From Natronosalvus caseinilyticus (lineage in GTDB: Archaea > Halobacteriota > Halobacteria > Halobacteriales > Natrialbaceae): DNA of 64,000 nt. The notes beneath the pieces were generated by a model. The model made no database searches, had not been told where the DNA came from, and was given only the letters and a program-made list of their open reading frames with translations. The stretch covers positions 3,348,001 to 3,412,000 of the forward strand of contig NZ_CP071596.1 in NCBI RefSeq assembly GCF_017357105.1, in the 5' to 3' direction. The translations under genes and the position numbers were made by a program. This document shows, piece after piece, positions 17,647 to 27,008 of this stretch. How positions within the stretch are numbered: position 1 is the stretch's first letter; every line of letters begins with the position of its first letter.

Positions 17647-18840
17647 ATGGACAGCGTCGACGCCGCGGGACTGGGCATCGGAGACGAGTACCCGCCACGG
17701 ATCATGGGCGTGCTGAACGTCAGCGAGGAGTCGCCGTACGATCCGAGCGTGTTCGACGATCCCGAAGAGGCGGCCCGGTACGTCGACGAAGAACTCGTCG
17801 GCGAGGGTGCGGACATCGTCGACGTCGGCCTCGAGTCGGCGAACAAGCGCTTCGACGTGCTCAGCGCAGCGGAGGAACTCGATCGCCTCCACGTCGCTCT
17901 CGAGACGATCGATCGCGTCTCCGGGGACGCCGTGTTCTCGATCGAGACGCGCTACGCCGCGGTCGCCGACGAGGCCCTCGCGAGCGGATTCGATATGGTC
18001 AACGACATCTGCGGGTTCGCCGACCCCGAGATGCCCGCGGTCTGCCGGGAGCACGACGCAGCCGTCGTGAAGATGGCGAGCCCGCCGGACCTCGAGCGAC
18101 CCGGCGCCGTCGAGGAGACCGACTGGAGCGCCCGGAAGTCGCCCGAGTGGGTCGAGTCGGCCGACTACGTCGACCAGATCTACGAGGCGCTGAAGCAGAA
18201 CGGGCTGACCGCAAAGACCATCGTCGACCCCGCTTTCGGCGGCTGGAGCGAGGCGAAGACGCTCGCACACGACCGGGAGACGTTTCGCCGGCTTCGCGAG
18301 TTTCGCGCCCTCGGCCGACCGATGCTGGTCTCGATCAACCGGAAGAACTTCCTCGGCGACCTCGTCGGGCGCGATACGGAGGGGCGACTCCCCGCGAGCC
18401 TCGCGGCGACCGCGCTGGCCGTCGAGCGCGGGGCCCACGTCGTCCGAACGCACGACGTGGCGGAGACGCGCGATGCCGCACGCATCGGGAAGGCGTTCAC
18501 CGACCGCGAGCAGGTACTGGAAGACGGTGTTCGCGTCACTCGGCTCGAGGTCGAGTCGACGCGCGACCTCAGAGCGCACCTTCGCGAGGGTGGGGTCGAT
18601 CCGTCGCTGGCCCACGAAATGTTTAATCAGGTTCTCGAAATCGACGGCCTCACGCCATCGAAACGCGAACGAGTCGGCGAATTGGCACACGATACGGGCG
18701 CAACCCCGGTCGAATTGTCTGACGGGCGTATGCTGTTGTGCGCGTCTGCCGATCAACTATCCGGGATTTTCGCGCGCCTCGAGGGCTCAGACGACGAAAC
18801 CGAAGGCGCCTGGAACGCCGTCAGACGGGTGCTCGAGTAA
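17647..18840 (+). CDS. Divergent dihydropteroate-synthase-like protein
   Basis: A 397-residue TIM-barrel protein related to FolP, which joins a pterin pyrophosphate to p-aminobenzoate. Aligned blocks are recognisable: RIMGVLNVSEESPYDP, VDVGLESANKRF, VFSIETRYAAVADEAL, DMVNDICGFADPE, VDPAFGGWSEAKT, PMLVSINRKNFLG and VVRTHDVAETRDA. Several signature residues differ from canonical FolP: the F-S/D-GG after the first Asn is gone, GGES-T-RP is replaced, and the D of SVDT is a Glu. Residues about 305-397 form a C-terminal extension. It may act on an archaeal pterin rather than be a true FolP. The adjacent mptE supports a pterin role. Confidence 0.75.
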   Translation: MDSVDAAGLGIGDEYPPRIMGVLNVSEESPYDPSVFDDPEEAARYVDEELVGEGADIVDVGLESANKRFDVLSAAEELDRLHVALETIDRVSGDAVFSIETRYAAVADEALASGFDMVNDICGFADPEMPAVCREHDAAVVKMASPPDLERPGAVEETDWSARKSPEWVESADYVDQIYEALKQNGLTAKTIVDPAFGGWSEAKTLAHDRETFRRLREFRALGRPMLVSINRKNFLGDLVGRDTEGRLPASLAATALAVERGAHVVRTHDVAETRDAARIGKAFTDREQVLEDGVRVTRLEVESTRDLRAHLREGGVDPSLAHEMFNQVLEIDGLTPSKRERVGELAHDTGATPVELSDGRMLLCASADQLSGIFARLEGSDDETEGAWNAVRRVLE

Positions 18841-18875
18841 GAGAAAGCTTATGGCGTCCGCTTCGAAAGAGGGAA

Positions 18876-18931
18876 GTGGAAGCCGGGTGGCCTCACGGGT
18901 AGGGGTACTTGCGAGGCAACGCTCGGCCCAC
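18876..18931 (+). ncRNA. Candidate structured RNA between the DHPS-like gene and mptE
   Basis: The 56-base segment folds by inspection into a three-part stem: GTGG (18876-18879) with CCAC (18928-18931), GCCGGG (18882-18887) with CTCGGC (18922-18927, one G-U), and GCCTC (18890-18894) with GAGGC (18913-18917). That is 15 base pairs broken by small internal loops, capped by an 18-base loop rich in G. A TATA-like CTTATGG lies near 18848-18854, about 26 bases before 18876, so it could be an independent transcript. It could equally be a 5' leader element of mptE or a 3' element of the upstream gene. It is not a tRNA. Confidence 0.5.
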
Positions 18932-18975
18932 AAACGGATTATTGCGGTCGGCTCTAACATGGGACAGTGACGTCT

Positions 18976-19674
18976 ATGGACTATCACGAGTGGGAACCGG
19001 TATACGACGCTATTCTCAGGGACTTCGGATTCGATCGGGCCGCCGACGAGCGCGCTCGCGACGTGCTCGCGGGGCTCACCTCACCCTTCGACCTCGAGCG
19101 ACTCGCGTTCGTCAGCGGAGCCCGGGCCGTCGTCGCCGGAGCGGGACCGTCTCTCGAGACCGACGTGGCCCTCGAGACGGCTCGAGCGGCCGAGGTCGTG
19201 ATCGCGGCCTCGACGGCGGTGGACGTACTCGAGGCCGCCGGCGTCGAGGTCGATTGCATGGTAACCGATCTCGACAAGAATCCGGAGACCGTCGAACGGC
19301 TCACCCACCACGAAACCCCGGTGGTCGTCCACGCGCACGGCGACAACGTTCCCGCCCTTCGAACCGTGGTCCCCGAGTGCGACCGGAAGTTCGTCCTGCC
19401 GACAACGCAGGCCGAACCGGCTGGACCCGTCCGCAACTTCGGCGGCTTCACCGACGGCGACCGGGCGGCGTTTCTCGCGGACCACCTCGAGGCTGGTCGG
19501 TTGGGATTCGTCGGCTGGGATTTCGACGACCCGTCCGTGGACGCGGTGAAATCGAAAAAGCTTGCGTGGGCCGAGCGGTTACTCTACTGGATCGAGCGTC
19601 GTCGCGACGAGACCTTTTCGGTGCTCGACGGCCGTCGTGACGGAATCGACGTACGGGCGCTGCCGCTCGAGTAA
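18976..19674 (+). CDS. mptE: 6-hydroxymethyl-7,8-dihydropterin pyrophosphokinase MptE
   Basis: A 232-residue protein of the COG1634/DUF115-like family that activates 6-hydroxymethyldihydropterin with ATP in archaeal pterin (folate or methanopterin) synthesis. Typical blocks are [19 protein letters not shown], a [15 protein letters not shown] segment, VVHAHGDN and a [11 protein letters not shown] region. ATG 18976 opens [20 protein letters not shown], the conserved start; a GTG three codons earlier (18967) is the alternative. A TTATT at 18939-18943 could be its own promoter. The upstream DHPS-like gene and the intergenic hairpin suggest a shared pterin locus. Confidence 0.92.
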   Translation: MDYHEWEPVYDAILRDFGFDRAADERARDVLAGLTSPFDLERLAFVSGARAVVAGAGPSLETDVALETARAAEVVIAASTAVDVLEAAGVEVDCMVTDLDKNPETVERLTHHETPVVVHAHGDNVPALRTVVPECDRKFVLPTTQAEPAGPVRNFGGFTDGDRAAFLADHLEAGRLGFVGWDFDDPSVDAVKSKKLAWAERLLYWIERRRDETFSVLDGRRDGIDVRALPLE

Positions 19675-19778
19675 CTCAGCTCGACGCTACTGCGTGTCGT
19701 CACACATCCCCGGTCCGTAACCACATCCGGTTACGGCCGATCGACGGTTATTTGCGACTGGAGCGTATCGTGGTATCC

Positions 19779-20747
19779 ATGCCGATACAACGCCGTCGGT
19801 TCCTGGCCGTCGCCGGATCCGCCGCGGCGGCCGGCGTCGCCGGCTGTTTCGCGAGCGGCGATTCGGAACACGACGGGGCCGAGATCGCCGGCGAAACCCT
19901 TACGCTGGCGACGACGACCAGCACCGACGACACGGGGCTTCTGGCTGCGCTGAACGAACCGTTCGAGGAGCGCTTCGGCGCAACTGTCCACACCGTCGCC
20001 AAGGGAACCGGGGCGGCCCTCGAGACGGCGCGAAACGGTGACGCCGACGTCGTCATGGTCCACGCACGCTCGCTCGAGGACGAGTTCCTCGAGGACGGCT
20101 ACGGAGTCAACCGACGTGACCTCATGTTCAACGACTTCGTCATCGTCGGCGGGAGCGACGATCCGGCGGGGATCGACGGTAGCGGCGACGTGAATGCCGC
20201 GCTCTCGGCCATCGCCGAGACCGAATCTACGTTCGTCTCTCGAGGCGATAACTCGGGAACCCACACGAAGGAGAAGCAACTGTGGGCGGACGCGGGCATC
20301 GAACCCGCCGAGAGCGGCGAGTGGTACGTCGAAACGGGGTCGGGGATGGGCGAGGCGCTGACCCGAACGAACGAGATGGGCGGGTACACCCTGGCCGACA
20401 GGGGGACCTACCTCTCGATGAAGTCCGAGATCGACCTCGAGATCCATGTCCAGGGGCCGGTCGAGGACGGGCCGGAGTCCCTGATGAACCCCTACGGAAT
20501 CGTCGCGGTGAACCCGGCCGTCCACGAGAACGTGGCCTACGACCTCACGATGGCCTACATCGGCTTCCTGACGAGCCTCGAGGGCCAGGAGATCATCGAG
20601 GGGTACACCGTCTCGGACGAGCAGTTGTTCTTCCCCGAGGCGTTCGCCGAGGAGCCAAACTTCGAGCAGTACGTGCCGACGGCCTGGCAGTCGTCGTCCG
20701 GCGACTCGTCCAGCGGTTCGTCTAACGGGTCGACCGACCAGGAGTGA
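19779..20747 (+). CDS. tupA: Tungstate ABC transporter substrate-binding lipoprotein
   Basis: A 322-residue exported binding protein of the TupA class. It has a twin-arginine-like lipoprotein signal ([20 protein letters not shown]), then [17 protein letters not shown], whose TTTS oxyanion-binding block is the TupA hallmark. [15 protein letters not shown] and [20 protein letters not shown] follow. A Ser/Gly-rich tail ends the protein. It captures tungstate outside the membrane and delivers it to TupB; haloarchaea need tungsten for aldehyde oxidoreductases. ATG 19779 is chosen because it opens the signal peptide and lies after a TTATTTGC-type box (19747-19754). Genes for the permease and ATPase follow directly. 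Confidence 0.92.
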   Translation: MPIQRRRFLAVAGSAAAAGVAGCFASGDSEHDGAEIAGETLTLATTTSTDDTGLLAALNEPFEERFGATVHTVAKGTGAALETARNGDADVVMVHARSLEDEFLEDGYGVNRRDLMFNDFVIVGGSDDPAGIDGSGDVNAALSAIAETESTFVSRGDNSGTHTKEKQLWADAGIEPAESGEWYVETGSGMGEALTRTNEMGGYTLADRGTYLSMKSEIDLEIHVQGPVEDGPESLMNPYGIVAVNPAVHENVAYDLTMAYIGFLTSLEGQEIIEGYTVSDEQLFFPEAFAEEPNFEQYVPTAWQSSSGDSSSGSSNGSTDQE

Positions 20748-21514
20748 TCACTATTCGGAACGGCTACAATGGTTCCACGGAGATGACGCAGACGATGAGC
20801 GAACTGCCACTCGAGGCCGTGTCGACCCCGGCCGTCGCGTTCCCCTTCGAGTGGCACTACGTGAGGAGCATCATCGAGGTCTCCCTGTACGTCAGCACCG
20901 CCGCCGTCCTCGTGAGCACGTTTCTCAGCCTGCCCATCGCGCTCGCGCTGGGATTCACGTCGTTTCGCGGAAAGGGCCTGCTCACCTCGATTATCACCAC
21001 CGGAATGGGCTTTCCGAGCGTCGTCGTCGGACTCGTCGTGCTCTTCGGGGTCTCGAACCAGGGGCCACTCGGCCCGCTCGAGCTCGCCTTCACGCCGGAG
21101 GCGATGATCCTCTCCCAGATCGTCCTCGCGATGCCGGTCATCACCGGCGTCAGCCTCGCGGCGGTCTCGAGCGTCGACGACGGCGTTCGCGACGCGGCGT
21201 TCGCCATGGGCGGCACCCGGCTCGACGTGGCCATCGTGACGATCAGGGAGGCCCGCTACGGCATCGCGACGGCCGTCCTCGCCGGATTTGGCCGGGCGAT
21301 CAGCGAGGTTGGCGGGGTGCTCATCGTCGGTGGGAACATCGTCGTCTCCGGGGAGTCGTACACGCGGACGCTCACGACGGCGATCCAGCTCGAGGCCCGT
21401 CAGGGCCGGTACGAGACGGCGATGATCCTCGGTGGCGTGCTGGTCGCGCTCGTCTTGCTCGTGAACGCGCTGGTACTTCGGCTGGGTGATAGCGGGGGTG
21501 GACGGTACCGATGA
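20744..21514 (+). CDS. tupB: Tungstate ABC transporter permease
   Basis: A 256-residue membrane protein with about six hydrophobic segments. The cytoplasmic EAA-type coupling loop is visible as [39 protein letters not shown] is the block common to TupB and other molybdate/tungstate/phosphate permeases. GTG 20744 overlaps the tupA stop; an ATG at 20783 (MTQTMSEL) would give a shorter, equally plausible start. The stop overlaps the tupC start (ATGA), so tupABC is one translationally coupled unit. Confidence 0.92.
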   Translation: MITIRNGYNGSTEMTQTMSELPLEAVSTPAVAFPFEWHYVRSIIEVSLYVSTAAVLVSTFLSLPIALALGFTSFRGKGLLTSIITTGMGFPSVVVGLVVLFGVSNQGPLGPLELAFTPEAMILSQIVLAMPVITGVSLAAVSSVDDGVRDAAFAMGGTRLDVAIVTIREARYGIATAVLAGFGRAISEVGGVLIVGGNIVVSGESYTRTLTTAIQLEARQGRYETAMILGGVLVALVLLVNALVLRLGDSGGGRYR

Positions 21515-22392
21515 GGGCGGCAGATGGGGCGGGCTCGACGGGTGGAACGGGCGGGAAAGACGGAACGGACGAAACGGACGAGACAGACGGACCGAACGCG
21601 ACGAACGCGACGAACGCACCGAGGACACCCATCGAGGCTCGCAGCGTCTCCCACGGCTACGGCTGCGAACGCGTCCTCGAGGACGTCACCCTCTCGGTCG
21701 CCCCCGGCGAGGTCGTCGCGCTCATCGGCCCCTCGGGCGTCGGAAAGACGACGCTGTTGCGACTGCTCGCCCTCTTCGAGCGGCCCGACGACGGGACGAT
21801 TCGTCACGGCGGCGAGGACGTCTGGGCGAACAGTAACGGCGAGCGTCTCGACCACCGGCGACGCGTCGGCATGGTGTTCCAGGAGCCGAATCTGTTCGAC
21901 GCGAGCGTCCGGCAGAACGTCGCCTACGGATTGCGCGTTCGACAGGGGTGGCTCGAACGGGTCCGACGCGGGTTCGCCTCGATCTTCGGACGCACGTCGA
22001 CGTCCCCGGCCGTTGCGCATGCCCTCGAGGTCGTCGGCCTCTCCTCGTACGCCGACCGCGACGTCGACTCGCTCTCGGGTGGCGAGGCCCAGCGCGTCGC
22101 GTTCGCTCGAGCGCTCGCGTACGATCCGGACGTCCTCGTCCTCGACGAACCCACGTCGGAACTCGACCCCCGGAACACGGCGATCCTCGAGGACGCCGTC
22201 CGGACGGCCCGCGCGAACGGTATCGGAGTCGCGCTGGCGACCCACGACATGCACCAGGCCCGGCGCGTGGCCGACCGCGTCGGCCTCCTCCTGGACGACG
22301 GAATCGTCGAAATCGACGAGACCGAGACCATCTTCGAGGACCCGACCGATGACCGAACGCGACAGTTTATCCGGGGGGACCTGGTCTACTGA
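21511..22392 (+). CDS. tupC: Tungstate ABC transporter ATPase
   Basis: A 293-residue ABC ATPase that energises TupB. Walker A is GPSGVGKTT, the Q-loop [13 protein letters not shown], the signature [15 protein letters not shown] and Walker [13 protein letters not shown]. An N-terminal Gly/Thr/Asp/Asn low-complexity leader of about 38 residues precedes the ATPase core, which starts at [12 protein letters not shown]. The true start could lie further in, but ATG 21511 overlaps the tupB stop and fits coupling. The next gene encodes a ModE-like regulator that may sense the same oxyanion. Confidence 0.92.
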   Translation: MRAADGAGSTGGTGGKDGTDETDETDGPNATNATNAPRTPIEARSVSHGYGCERVLEDVTLSVAPGEVVALIGPSGVGKTTLLRLLALFERPDDGTIRHGGEDVWANSNGERLDHRRRVGMVFQEPNLFDASVRQNVAYGLRVRQGWLERVRRGFASIFGRTSTSPAVAHALEVVGLSSYADRDVDSLSGGEAQRVAFARALAYDPDVLVLDEPTSELDPRNTAILEDAVRTARANGIGVALATHDMHQARRVADRVGLLLDDGIVEIDETETIFEDPTDDRTRQFIRGDLVY

Positions 22393-22401
22393 AACGAACC
22401 A

Positions 22402-23139
22402 ATGACGATCGAGCGCGGGTATCGAACGGAACTCACCGTCGGCGAGGTGACGGTCGACCGCCGCGACGTCGAGATGCTCGAAGCGATCGACGCCCACGGC
22501 TCGATGCACGCGGCGGCCGACGCCCTGGGGCGGTCCTACGCCCGACTCCAGCGTCGGATCGTCGAACTCGAGGACGAACTCGGCCCACTCACCGAGCGCC
22601 ACCGGGGCGGCGCCGACGGCGGGGGAACCACCATCACCGAGACCGCGCGGGACCTCCGCCGACGCTTCGAGCGCCACCAGACGGCCCTCGAGGGCGTCGC
22701 GAGCGTCACGGAGTCGGTGCTGTCGGGGACCGTCGTTGAGCGCGAGGGCGAACTCGCGACGGTCGAGACCGAAATCGGGCGAGTCGTCGCCGTCGCACCC
22801 GCCGATTCGAAGACGGTCCAGGTGAGCGTCCGGTCGGACGCGGTCGTCCTGTCCGATCCGGACGACCGATCGAAACCCGGACTGACGAGTTTTCGCAACC
22901 GGTTCGAGGGCACCGTCGAGCGCGTCGAGCAGGGAACCGCGGTCGCCCAGATTCGCGTCGACGTGGACGGAGAACAGGCGCGAACGGAGGCCGACGAAAC
23001 CAGGCTCGAGGCGCTCGTCACCCGCACGAGCGTCGACTCCCTCGGTCTCGAATCGGGTCGCCCCATCGTCGCGTCGTTCAAGGCGACCGCGGCACGGGCG
23101 ATTCCGCTCGAGAGTGTGGACGACTCGCTCGTGGACTGA
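22402..23139 (+). CDS. ModE-like molybdate/tungstate-responsive regulator
   Basis: A 245-residue protein starting nine bases after the tupC stop. The N-terminal ~95 residues form a ModE-type winged helix: VEMLEAIDAHGSMHAAADAL, then SYARLQRRIVELEDELG. The C-terminal part (about 110-240) has two halves resembling Mop/TOBE oxyanion-binding domains: SVLSGTVVEREGELATVETE and RFEGTVERVEQGTAVAQIRV. The layout matches ModE, which binds molybdate or tungstate and then DNA. It probably represses or tunes tupABC according to intracellular tungstate. Its operator was not identified. Confidence 0.87.
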   Translation: MTIERGYRTELTVGEVTVDRRDVEMLEAIDAHGSMHAAADALGRSYARLQRRIVELEDELGPLTERHRGGADGGGTTITETARDLRRRFERHQTALEGVASVTESVLSGTVVEREGELATVETEIGRVVAVAPADSKTVQVSVRSDAVVLSDPDDRSKPGLTSFRNRFEGTVERVEQGTAVAQIRVDVDGEQARTEADETRLEALVTRTSVDSLGLESGRPIVASFKATAARAIPLESVDDSLVD

Positions 23140-23145
23140 GAGAAC

Positions 23146-24072
23146 TTACTCAGCGAGCGCGTAGCCGCCACCGTCTTCGCACTCTACGGCACCGTCCCGC
23201 TCGAGTCGCTCCAGGTGTGCCGCGACCTCGCCGGCTCCGAACTTGGCGTGTATCCCCTCGAGGTCGCCGAACAGGTCACGGGCGAGGTCCCACGGCGTCG
23301 CCACCGTGCGTTCTTCGAGGGCCGTCTCGACGCGTCGCGTTCGCTCGTCGTGGTGGTCTCGAATCGCCTCGATCCGCTCGGGATCGACGGTTTCACCGTG
23401 ACCTGGACGGAGCGTCACCGCCCCCGATTCGACGCCTTCGCGGGCGAGGAGTCGATTCAGCGTCTCGAGGTAGGTACCGAGCGGGTCCGTGCCGCGAGTC
23501 TGCGTGTCGCTCCCGCCGACATTCGGGGTGTACGTGGGCAACACGGCGTCCCCGAGGACGAGCGCCTCGTCGGTGGCGAGCGAGACGTGCCCCGCCGTGT
23601 GGCCGGGCGTCTCGACCACCTCGAGGCCCGCGATGGTCTGCCCGTCGACCAGCGACTCGACGGGCGTCGCGTCGGGGAGCGGTGACGGCCGATCCCCTTC
23701 GACGACTGCGGTGACGACGTCCCCGGGGACGCCCCAGTCGGTCATTGCCGCGGCGTCTCGCTCGAGGCGCGCCTCGCGCTCGGCGGCGTACTCCATGAGC
23801 AGTGGCGCGTCGCGCTCGCCCATGGTGATCGTTGCGTTGCACGTCTCGGCGAGGCGCGGCGCCAGCCCGACGTGGTCGGCGTGCCAGTGGGTGCAGACGA
23901 CGTACTCGAGGTTCGAGAGCGTCTCGAGTTCGGCCTCGAGTCCCGTTCGGAGGTCCGACCACGCGGCCTCGGTCGGCGGTCCAGGGTCGACGAGGACCCG
24001 TTCGTCGACGAGGTAGGCGCTGTTGGTTCCCTCGGGCGTCCCGCCGCCGACTGGCAGTCGAACCACGGTCAT
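23146..24072 (-). CDS. MBL-fold metallo-hydrolase with winged-helix tail
   Basis: A 308-residue metallo-beta-lactamase-fold enzyme. The zinc motif HxHxDH is present as THWHADHVGLAP, followed by ETPGHTAGHVSLA, an aspartate in LVLGDAVLP and a late HGE (LRPGHGETVD), giving the full set of metal ligands. The last ~70 residues (LFGDLEGIHAKFGAGEVAAH and onward) form the winged-helix-like domain found in LACTB2-type hydrolases. The substrate is unknown; relatives cleave thioesters or RNA. ATG 24072 opens MTVVRLPVGGGTPEGTN; the 41-residue longer frame upstream is not family-like. It converges on the tungstate operon. Confidence 0.85.
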   Translation of the reverse strand: MTVVRLPVGGGTPEGTNSAYLVDERVLVDPGPPTEAAWSDLRTGLEAELETLSNLEYVVCTHWHADHVGLAPRLAETCNATITMGERDAPLLMEYAAEREARLERDAAAMTDWGVPGDVVTAVVEGDRPSPLPDATPVESLVDGQTIAGLEVVETPGHTAGHVSLATDEALVLGDAVLPTYTPNVGGSDTQTRGTDPLGTYLETLNRLLAREGVESGAVTLRPGHGETVDPERIEAIRDHHDERTRRVETALEERTVATPWDLARDLFGDLEGIHAKFGAGEVAAHLERLERDGAVECEDGGGYALAE

Positions 24073-24224
24073 AGTCGTCGTTTCGGCGCCCGGTACCTGA
24101 GTCGACCGGTTCCCGAATTCGACGGCGATTCCCGGATTCGAGGGGCGTGGCGTCCCGCTGTCGTGACGACTCAGTCCTCGAGTTGGCGGCAACAATTAAG
24201 CCTCTCAAACGGCCAGTGAGGAAC

Positions 24225-24665
24225 GTGGATCGACGCCTCATCGTTACGATGGCGTTCACCGGCTACCTCGTCGGCGGCGCCCTGTTCGCCATCGCCCAGT
24301 CGGCGGCCGGCGTGACGTACACGGAGAGCCAGGTCGAGTTCATCGTGCTCGTCGGCTACCTCGGCCCGCTCCTCGCGATGGGGTTCGTCTGGGTGAAGAA
24401 CTACGGCTACGGCGCGCCGCTGCTGGTGGGAACGACCGCCACGACCTGCTGGTTCGTCGTCTACTTCTTCTTCGTCCACGACAATCCCGCGAACGTCGGC
24501 GCCGTCACGGGCGACTCCGCCGGTGCGTACACCGCGTCGGTCGTCGCAGTCGTCGCCCTGTCGCTCGTGACCGCCCTGACCGGGACGTGGCTCTGGTACT
24601 GCGAGAGTGACGGGTTTCGGGAGGCAGTCGATGACGTGATTCGCCCGACGGACGCTCGAGAGTGA
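24225..24665 (+). CDS. Small haloarchaeal membrane protein
   Basis: About 146 residues with four hydrophobic segments: AFTGYLVGGALFAIAQSAAG, VGYLGPLLAMGFVW, TATTCWFVVYFFFVHD and SVVAVVALSLVTALTGTWLW. Polar ends lie on both sides. I do not recognise a function; it may belong to a haloarchaeal DUF family (DUF5822 is possible). GTG 24225 (MDRRLIVTMAF) is preferred because ATTAAG at 24193-24198 is a fitting TATA box; GTG 24216 is the alternative. It diverges from the MBL-hydrolase gene. Confidence 0.65.
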   Translation: MDRRLIVTMAFTGYLVGGALFAIAQSAAGVTYTESQVEFIVLVGYLGPLLAMGFVWVKNYGYGAPLLVGTTATTCWFVVYFFFVHDNPANVGAVTGDSAGAYTASVVAVVALSLVTALTGTWLWYCESDGFREAVDDVIRPTDARE

Positions 24666-24717
24666 GGAGTTAGCGTGAGAGTGAGGGTACGTGCGAGAGC
24701 AAGACCGTGATCGCGAC

Positions 24718-25104
24718 TCAACCCTGAAAACCCGTGAGCGACCAGGTATCGTCGTCGTCGGCTTGCCCCGAATCGAACTCGGGGGCACTTATCAGCACGA
24801 ACGCGCTCTCTTCGTCACCGTTTCTGATCTGCCGTTCTGCCTCCGGTGCGATCCAGACCGCGTCCCCCTCCTCGACGGGGACCGACTCGTCGTCGACGCG
24901 AACCTCAGCGGTGCCGCGAACCAGGACGTACACCTCCTCGTGATCGTCGCCGGTGTGATCGTGCGGTTTGCTGTTCCAGTTCGGCGGGCACCGGGAGAAC
25001 GTGACGCCGACTTGCCGACAGCCCAGCGGTTCGCTCAGGAGGTGCATCGCGTCCGAGACCTGCTCGACCTCCTCGTAGTTGACCTTCCGATAGCTCATGC
25101 TCAT
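24718..25104 (-). CDS. Cupin-domain protein
   Basis: A 128-residue single-domain cupin. The first metal motif is HDHTGDDHEEVYVLVRGTAEV (His, His, Glu) and the second half continues with EEGDAVWIAPEAERQIRNGD, the conserved turn before the last beta strand. Such proteins bind a metal and act as oxygenases, isomerases or sensors of small molecules; the substrate here is unknown. The start may be 25104 or 25098 (two Met codons). It stands apart from its neighbours with about 100 bases on its upstream side. Confidence 0.8.
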   Translation of the reverse strand: MSMSYRKVNYEEVEQVSDAMHLLSEPLGCRQVGVTFSRCPPNWNSKPHDHTGDDHEEVYVLVRGTAEVRVDDESVPVEEGDAVWIAPEAERQIRNGDEESAFVLISAPEFDSGQADDDDTWSLTGFQG

Positions 25105-25211
25105 GGGTAGAGTTTCGTGACGCGTTCTCTTAAACGCTCACTCGTGTTAGCTGGCGAAGGAGATCGGCGGATTCGTCCGTCGAAGTTCTTACCCGGAGCC
25201 TCGAGCACGAC

Positions 25212-26216
25212 TCACCGTTCGGGCGCGAGCGCGTCGATCGTCGCCTCGATCTCCTCGGTCGTAGCCCCCCGCGGGAAGCCGATGGCGAGTGAATCGACGC
25301 CGTCGATCGCCTCGAACTTCTCGAGTTCGGCGCGGGCTCGCTCGGGCGTCCCCGCCGCGCCGAGGTCGTCGAGCAGGTCGTCCGGGATCAGCGAACACGC
25401 CCGCTCGTGGTCGCCGCTCGACCAGGCGGCCGCGATGTCGTTCGCCTCCTCCTCGTACCCCTGCCGGGCGAGGGACTCCCGGTAGTACGTGCCCATCGCG
25501 CCGACGTAGAACGCCAGGTGCTGGCGGGCGAGGGTACGGGCTCGTTCGCCGTCCTCGAGCGCGCAAGCGGTCAGCGAGAGCGTCACGCGAACGTCGTCGC
25601 GCTCGCGGTCGCCGAGGCCGATGCCGCGCTCGAGGTCCTCGAGGCGTTCGCGCATCCCCTCGGGCGTGAAGACGATGGCGTGCCAGCCGTCGGCGAACCG
25701 GCCCGCGAGTTCGACCGACTTCGGCCCCATGCCGGCCACGTCTACGGGGATCGGCGTCTCGGGCGGGTCACAGCGTAACCGGAAGCCAGCCAGCGAGAAG
25801 ACGTCGCCGTCGTAGTACAGCGTCTCGCCGCTGGTTACGGCTCGGACGATTTCGAGGTACTCGCGCGTGCGCCGGAGGGGTCGGTCGAAGTCGACGCCGT
25901 GCCAGCCCTCGACGACGGCCGGGCCGCTCGGGCCGATACCGAGGCGGAGGCGTCCGTCGGAGACCTCCTGGAGGGTGGCGGCCGTCTGGCCCAGGAGTGC
26001 CGGGGAGCGCGAGTAGACGTTGGCGATGCTCGGACCGATGCCGATCTCGTCGGTCTCGGTCGCAATTCGCGTGAGGACGGTTACGACGTCGCGCCCCCAC
26101 GTTTCCGGGACCCACGCGCGTTCGTACCCCCTATCCTCGCCTCGTTTGGCGATGTCGACGAGTGACTGGACGGAGGGCTGTGCGGCGACGGGCAGGTGAA
26201 GCGTTTTTCGGGTCAT
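25212..26216 (-). CDS. LLM-class F420-dependent oxidoreductase
   Basis: A 334-residue luciferase-like monooxygenase family protein, expected to fold as a TIM barrel and use the deazaflavin F420 common in haloarchaea. Typical blocks are MTRKTLHLPVAAQPSVQSLV, RGYERAWVPETWGRDVVTVL, IGPSIANVYSRSPALLGQTA, LQEVSDGRLRLGIGPSGPAV and PVDVAGMGPKSVELAGRFAD. ATG 26216 gives the standard N-terminus. The substrate is unknown. The SDR gene follows upstream with a short spacer (15 bases), suggesting co-transcription and possibly a shared pathway of alcohol/ketone oxidation; this is inference from context. Confidence 0.88.
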   Translation of the reverse strand: MTRKTLHLPVAAQPSVQSLVDIAKRGEDRGYERAWVPETWGRDVVTVLTRIATETDEIGIGPSIANVYSRSPALLGQTAATLQEVSDGRLRLGIGPSGPAVVEGWHGVDFDRPLRRTREYLEIVRAVTSGETLYYDGDVFSLAGFRLRCDPPETPIPVDVAGMGPKSVELAGRFADGWHAIVFTPEGMRERLEDLERGIGLGDRERDDVRVTLSLTACALEDGERARTLARQHLAFYVGAMGTYYRESLARQGYEEEANDIAAAWSSGDHERACSLIPDDLLDDLGAAGTPERARAELEKFEAIDGVDSLAIGFPRGATTEEIEATIDALAPER

Positions 26217-26231
26217 AGTAGGTCTCAAATA

Positions 26232-27008
26232 TCAGACGTCGGGTTTCTCCATAATCGCTGGTTTGCCGGCGGCCTCGAGCGTCTGCCCGACGAGGTACGA
26301 CGAGGCGGGGCTGGCGAGGAACTGGACGACATCAGCGATCTCCTCGACGGTTCCCATCCGTCGATCGAGGTCGTCGCGGTCGACCTCGTCGGCACTGATT
26401 CCCATCTGGGCCTCGACGCCCTTCGTCGCGACGAAGCCGGGAGCGACGGCGTTGACGCGCACGCCCTCGGTCGCCCACTCGAAGCCCAGCGAGGACGTGA
26501 GCGCGTTGACGCCGGCTTTCGCCGCCGCGTAGTGGCTCATGTACGGTGCGCCCTGGATCCCGGCGACGCTCGAGAGGTTGACGACGATGCCGCCGCCGTC
26601 CTTGAGGTGGTCGGCGGCCGCGTGGGTACACAGGTAGGTTCCGGTGAGGTTGATGTCCAGGATCGTTCGCCAGCCGTTCTCGCTGATGCCGTCGAAGTTG
26701 GCCACGAAGCTGGCGCCCGCGTTGTTCACGAGGACGTCCAGTCCGCCGAACGCCTCGACGGTCGCCTCCACGAGGGCCGCGATGGCCTCGCTATCGGTCA
26801 CGTCGCACTCGACGGCGAGTGCGTTTCCAGGCCGGTCACTTTCCTCGATAGCCTCAGCCACGGGGTCGACGTTCTCCTGTTCACGAGAGCAGATTACGAC
26901 GTCGACGCCGTCGTCGGCGAAGCGCTCGGCGATGGTCCGGCCGATGCCGCTCGAGGCGCCGGTCACGATGGCGACGTCGCCGTCGATGTGGAACTGTTCG
27001 ACCGTCAT
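26232..27008 (-). CDS. Short-chain dehydrogenase/reductase
   Basis: A 258-residue classical SDR, a NAD(P)-dependent oxidoreductase. The cofactor motif TGASSGIG lies near residues 17-24, NNAGAS near 90, and the catalytic Ser-Tyr-Lys set near 140-165 (NLSSVAGIQG, then MSHYAAAKAGV). The end EVDRDDLDRRMGTVEEIADV and SYLVGQTLEAAG match the family C-terminus. The substrate is not indicated by sequence. It sits directly upstream of the F420-dependent oxidoreductase on the same strand, so the two may be one operon. Confidence 0.9.
   Translation of the reverse strand: MTVEQFHIDGDVAIVTGASSGIGRTIAERFADDGVDVVICSREQENVDPVAEAIEESDRPGNALAVECDVTDSEAIAALVEATVEAFGGLDVLVNNAGASFVANFDGISENGWRTILDINLTGTYLCTHAAADHLKDGGGIVVNLSSVAGIQGAPYMSHYAAAKAGVNALTSSLGFEWATEGVRVNAVAPGFVATKGVEAQMGISADEVDRDDLDRRMGTVEEIADVVQFLASPASSYLVGQTLEAAGKPAIMEKPDV

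Noticed and set aside
18882-18927. Considered as a tRNA
   Set aside because: The segment has one long stem with internal loops but no anticodon arm, T-arm or acceptor end.
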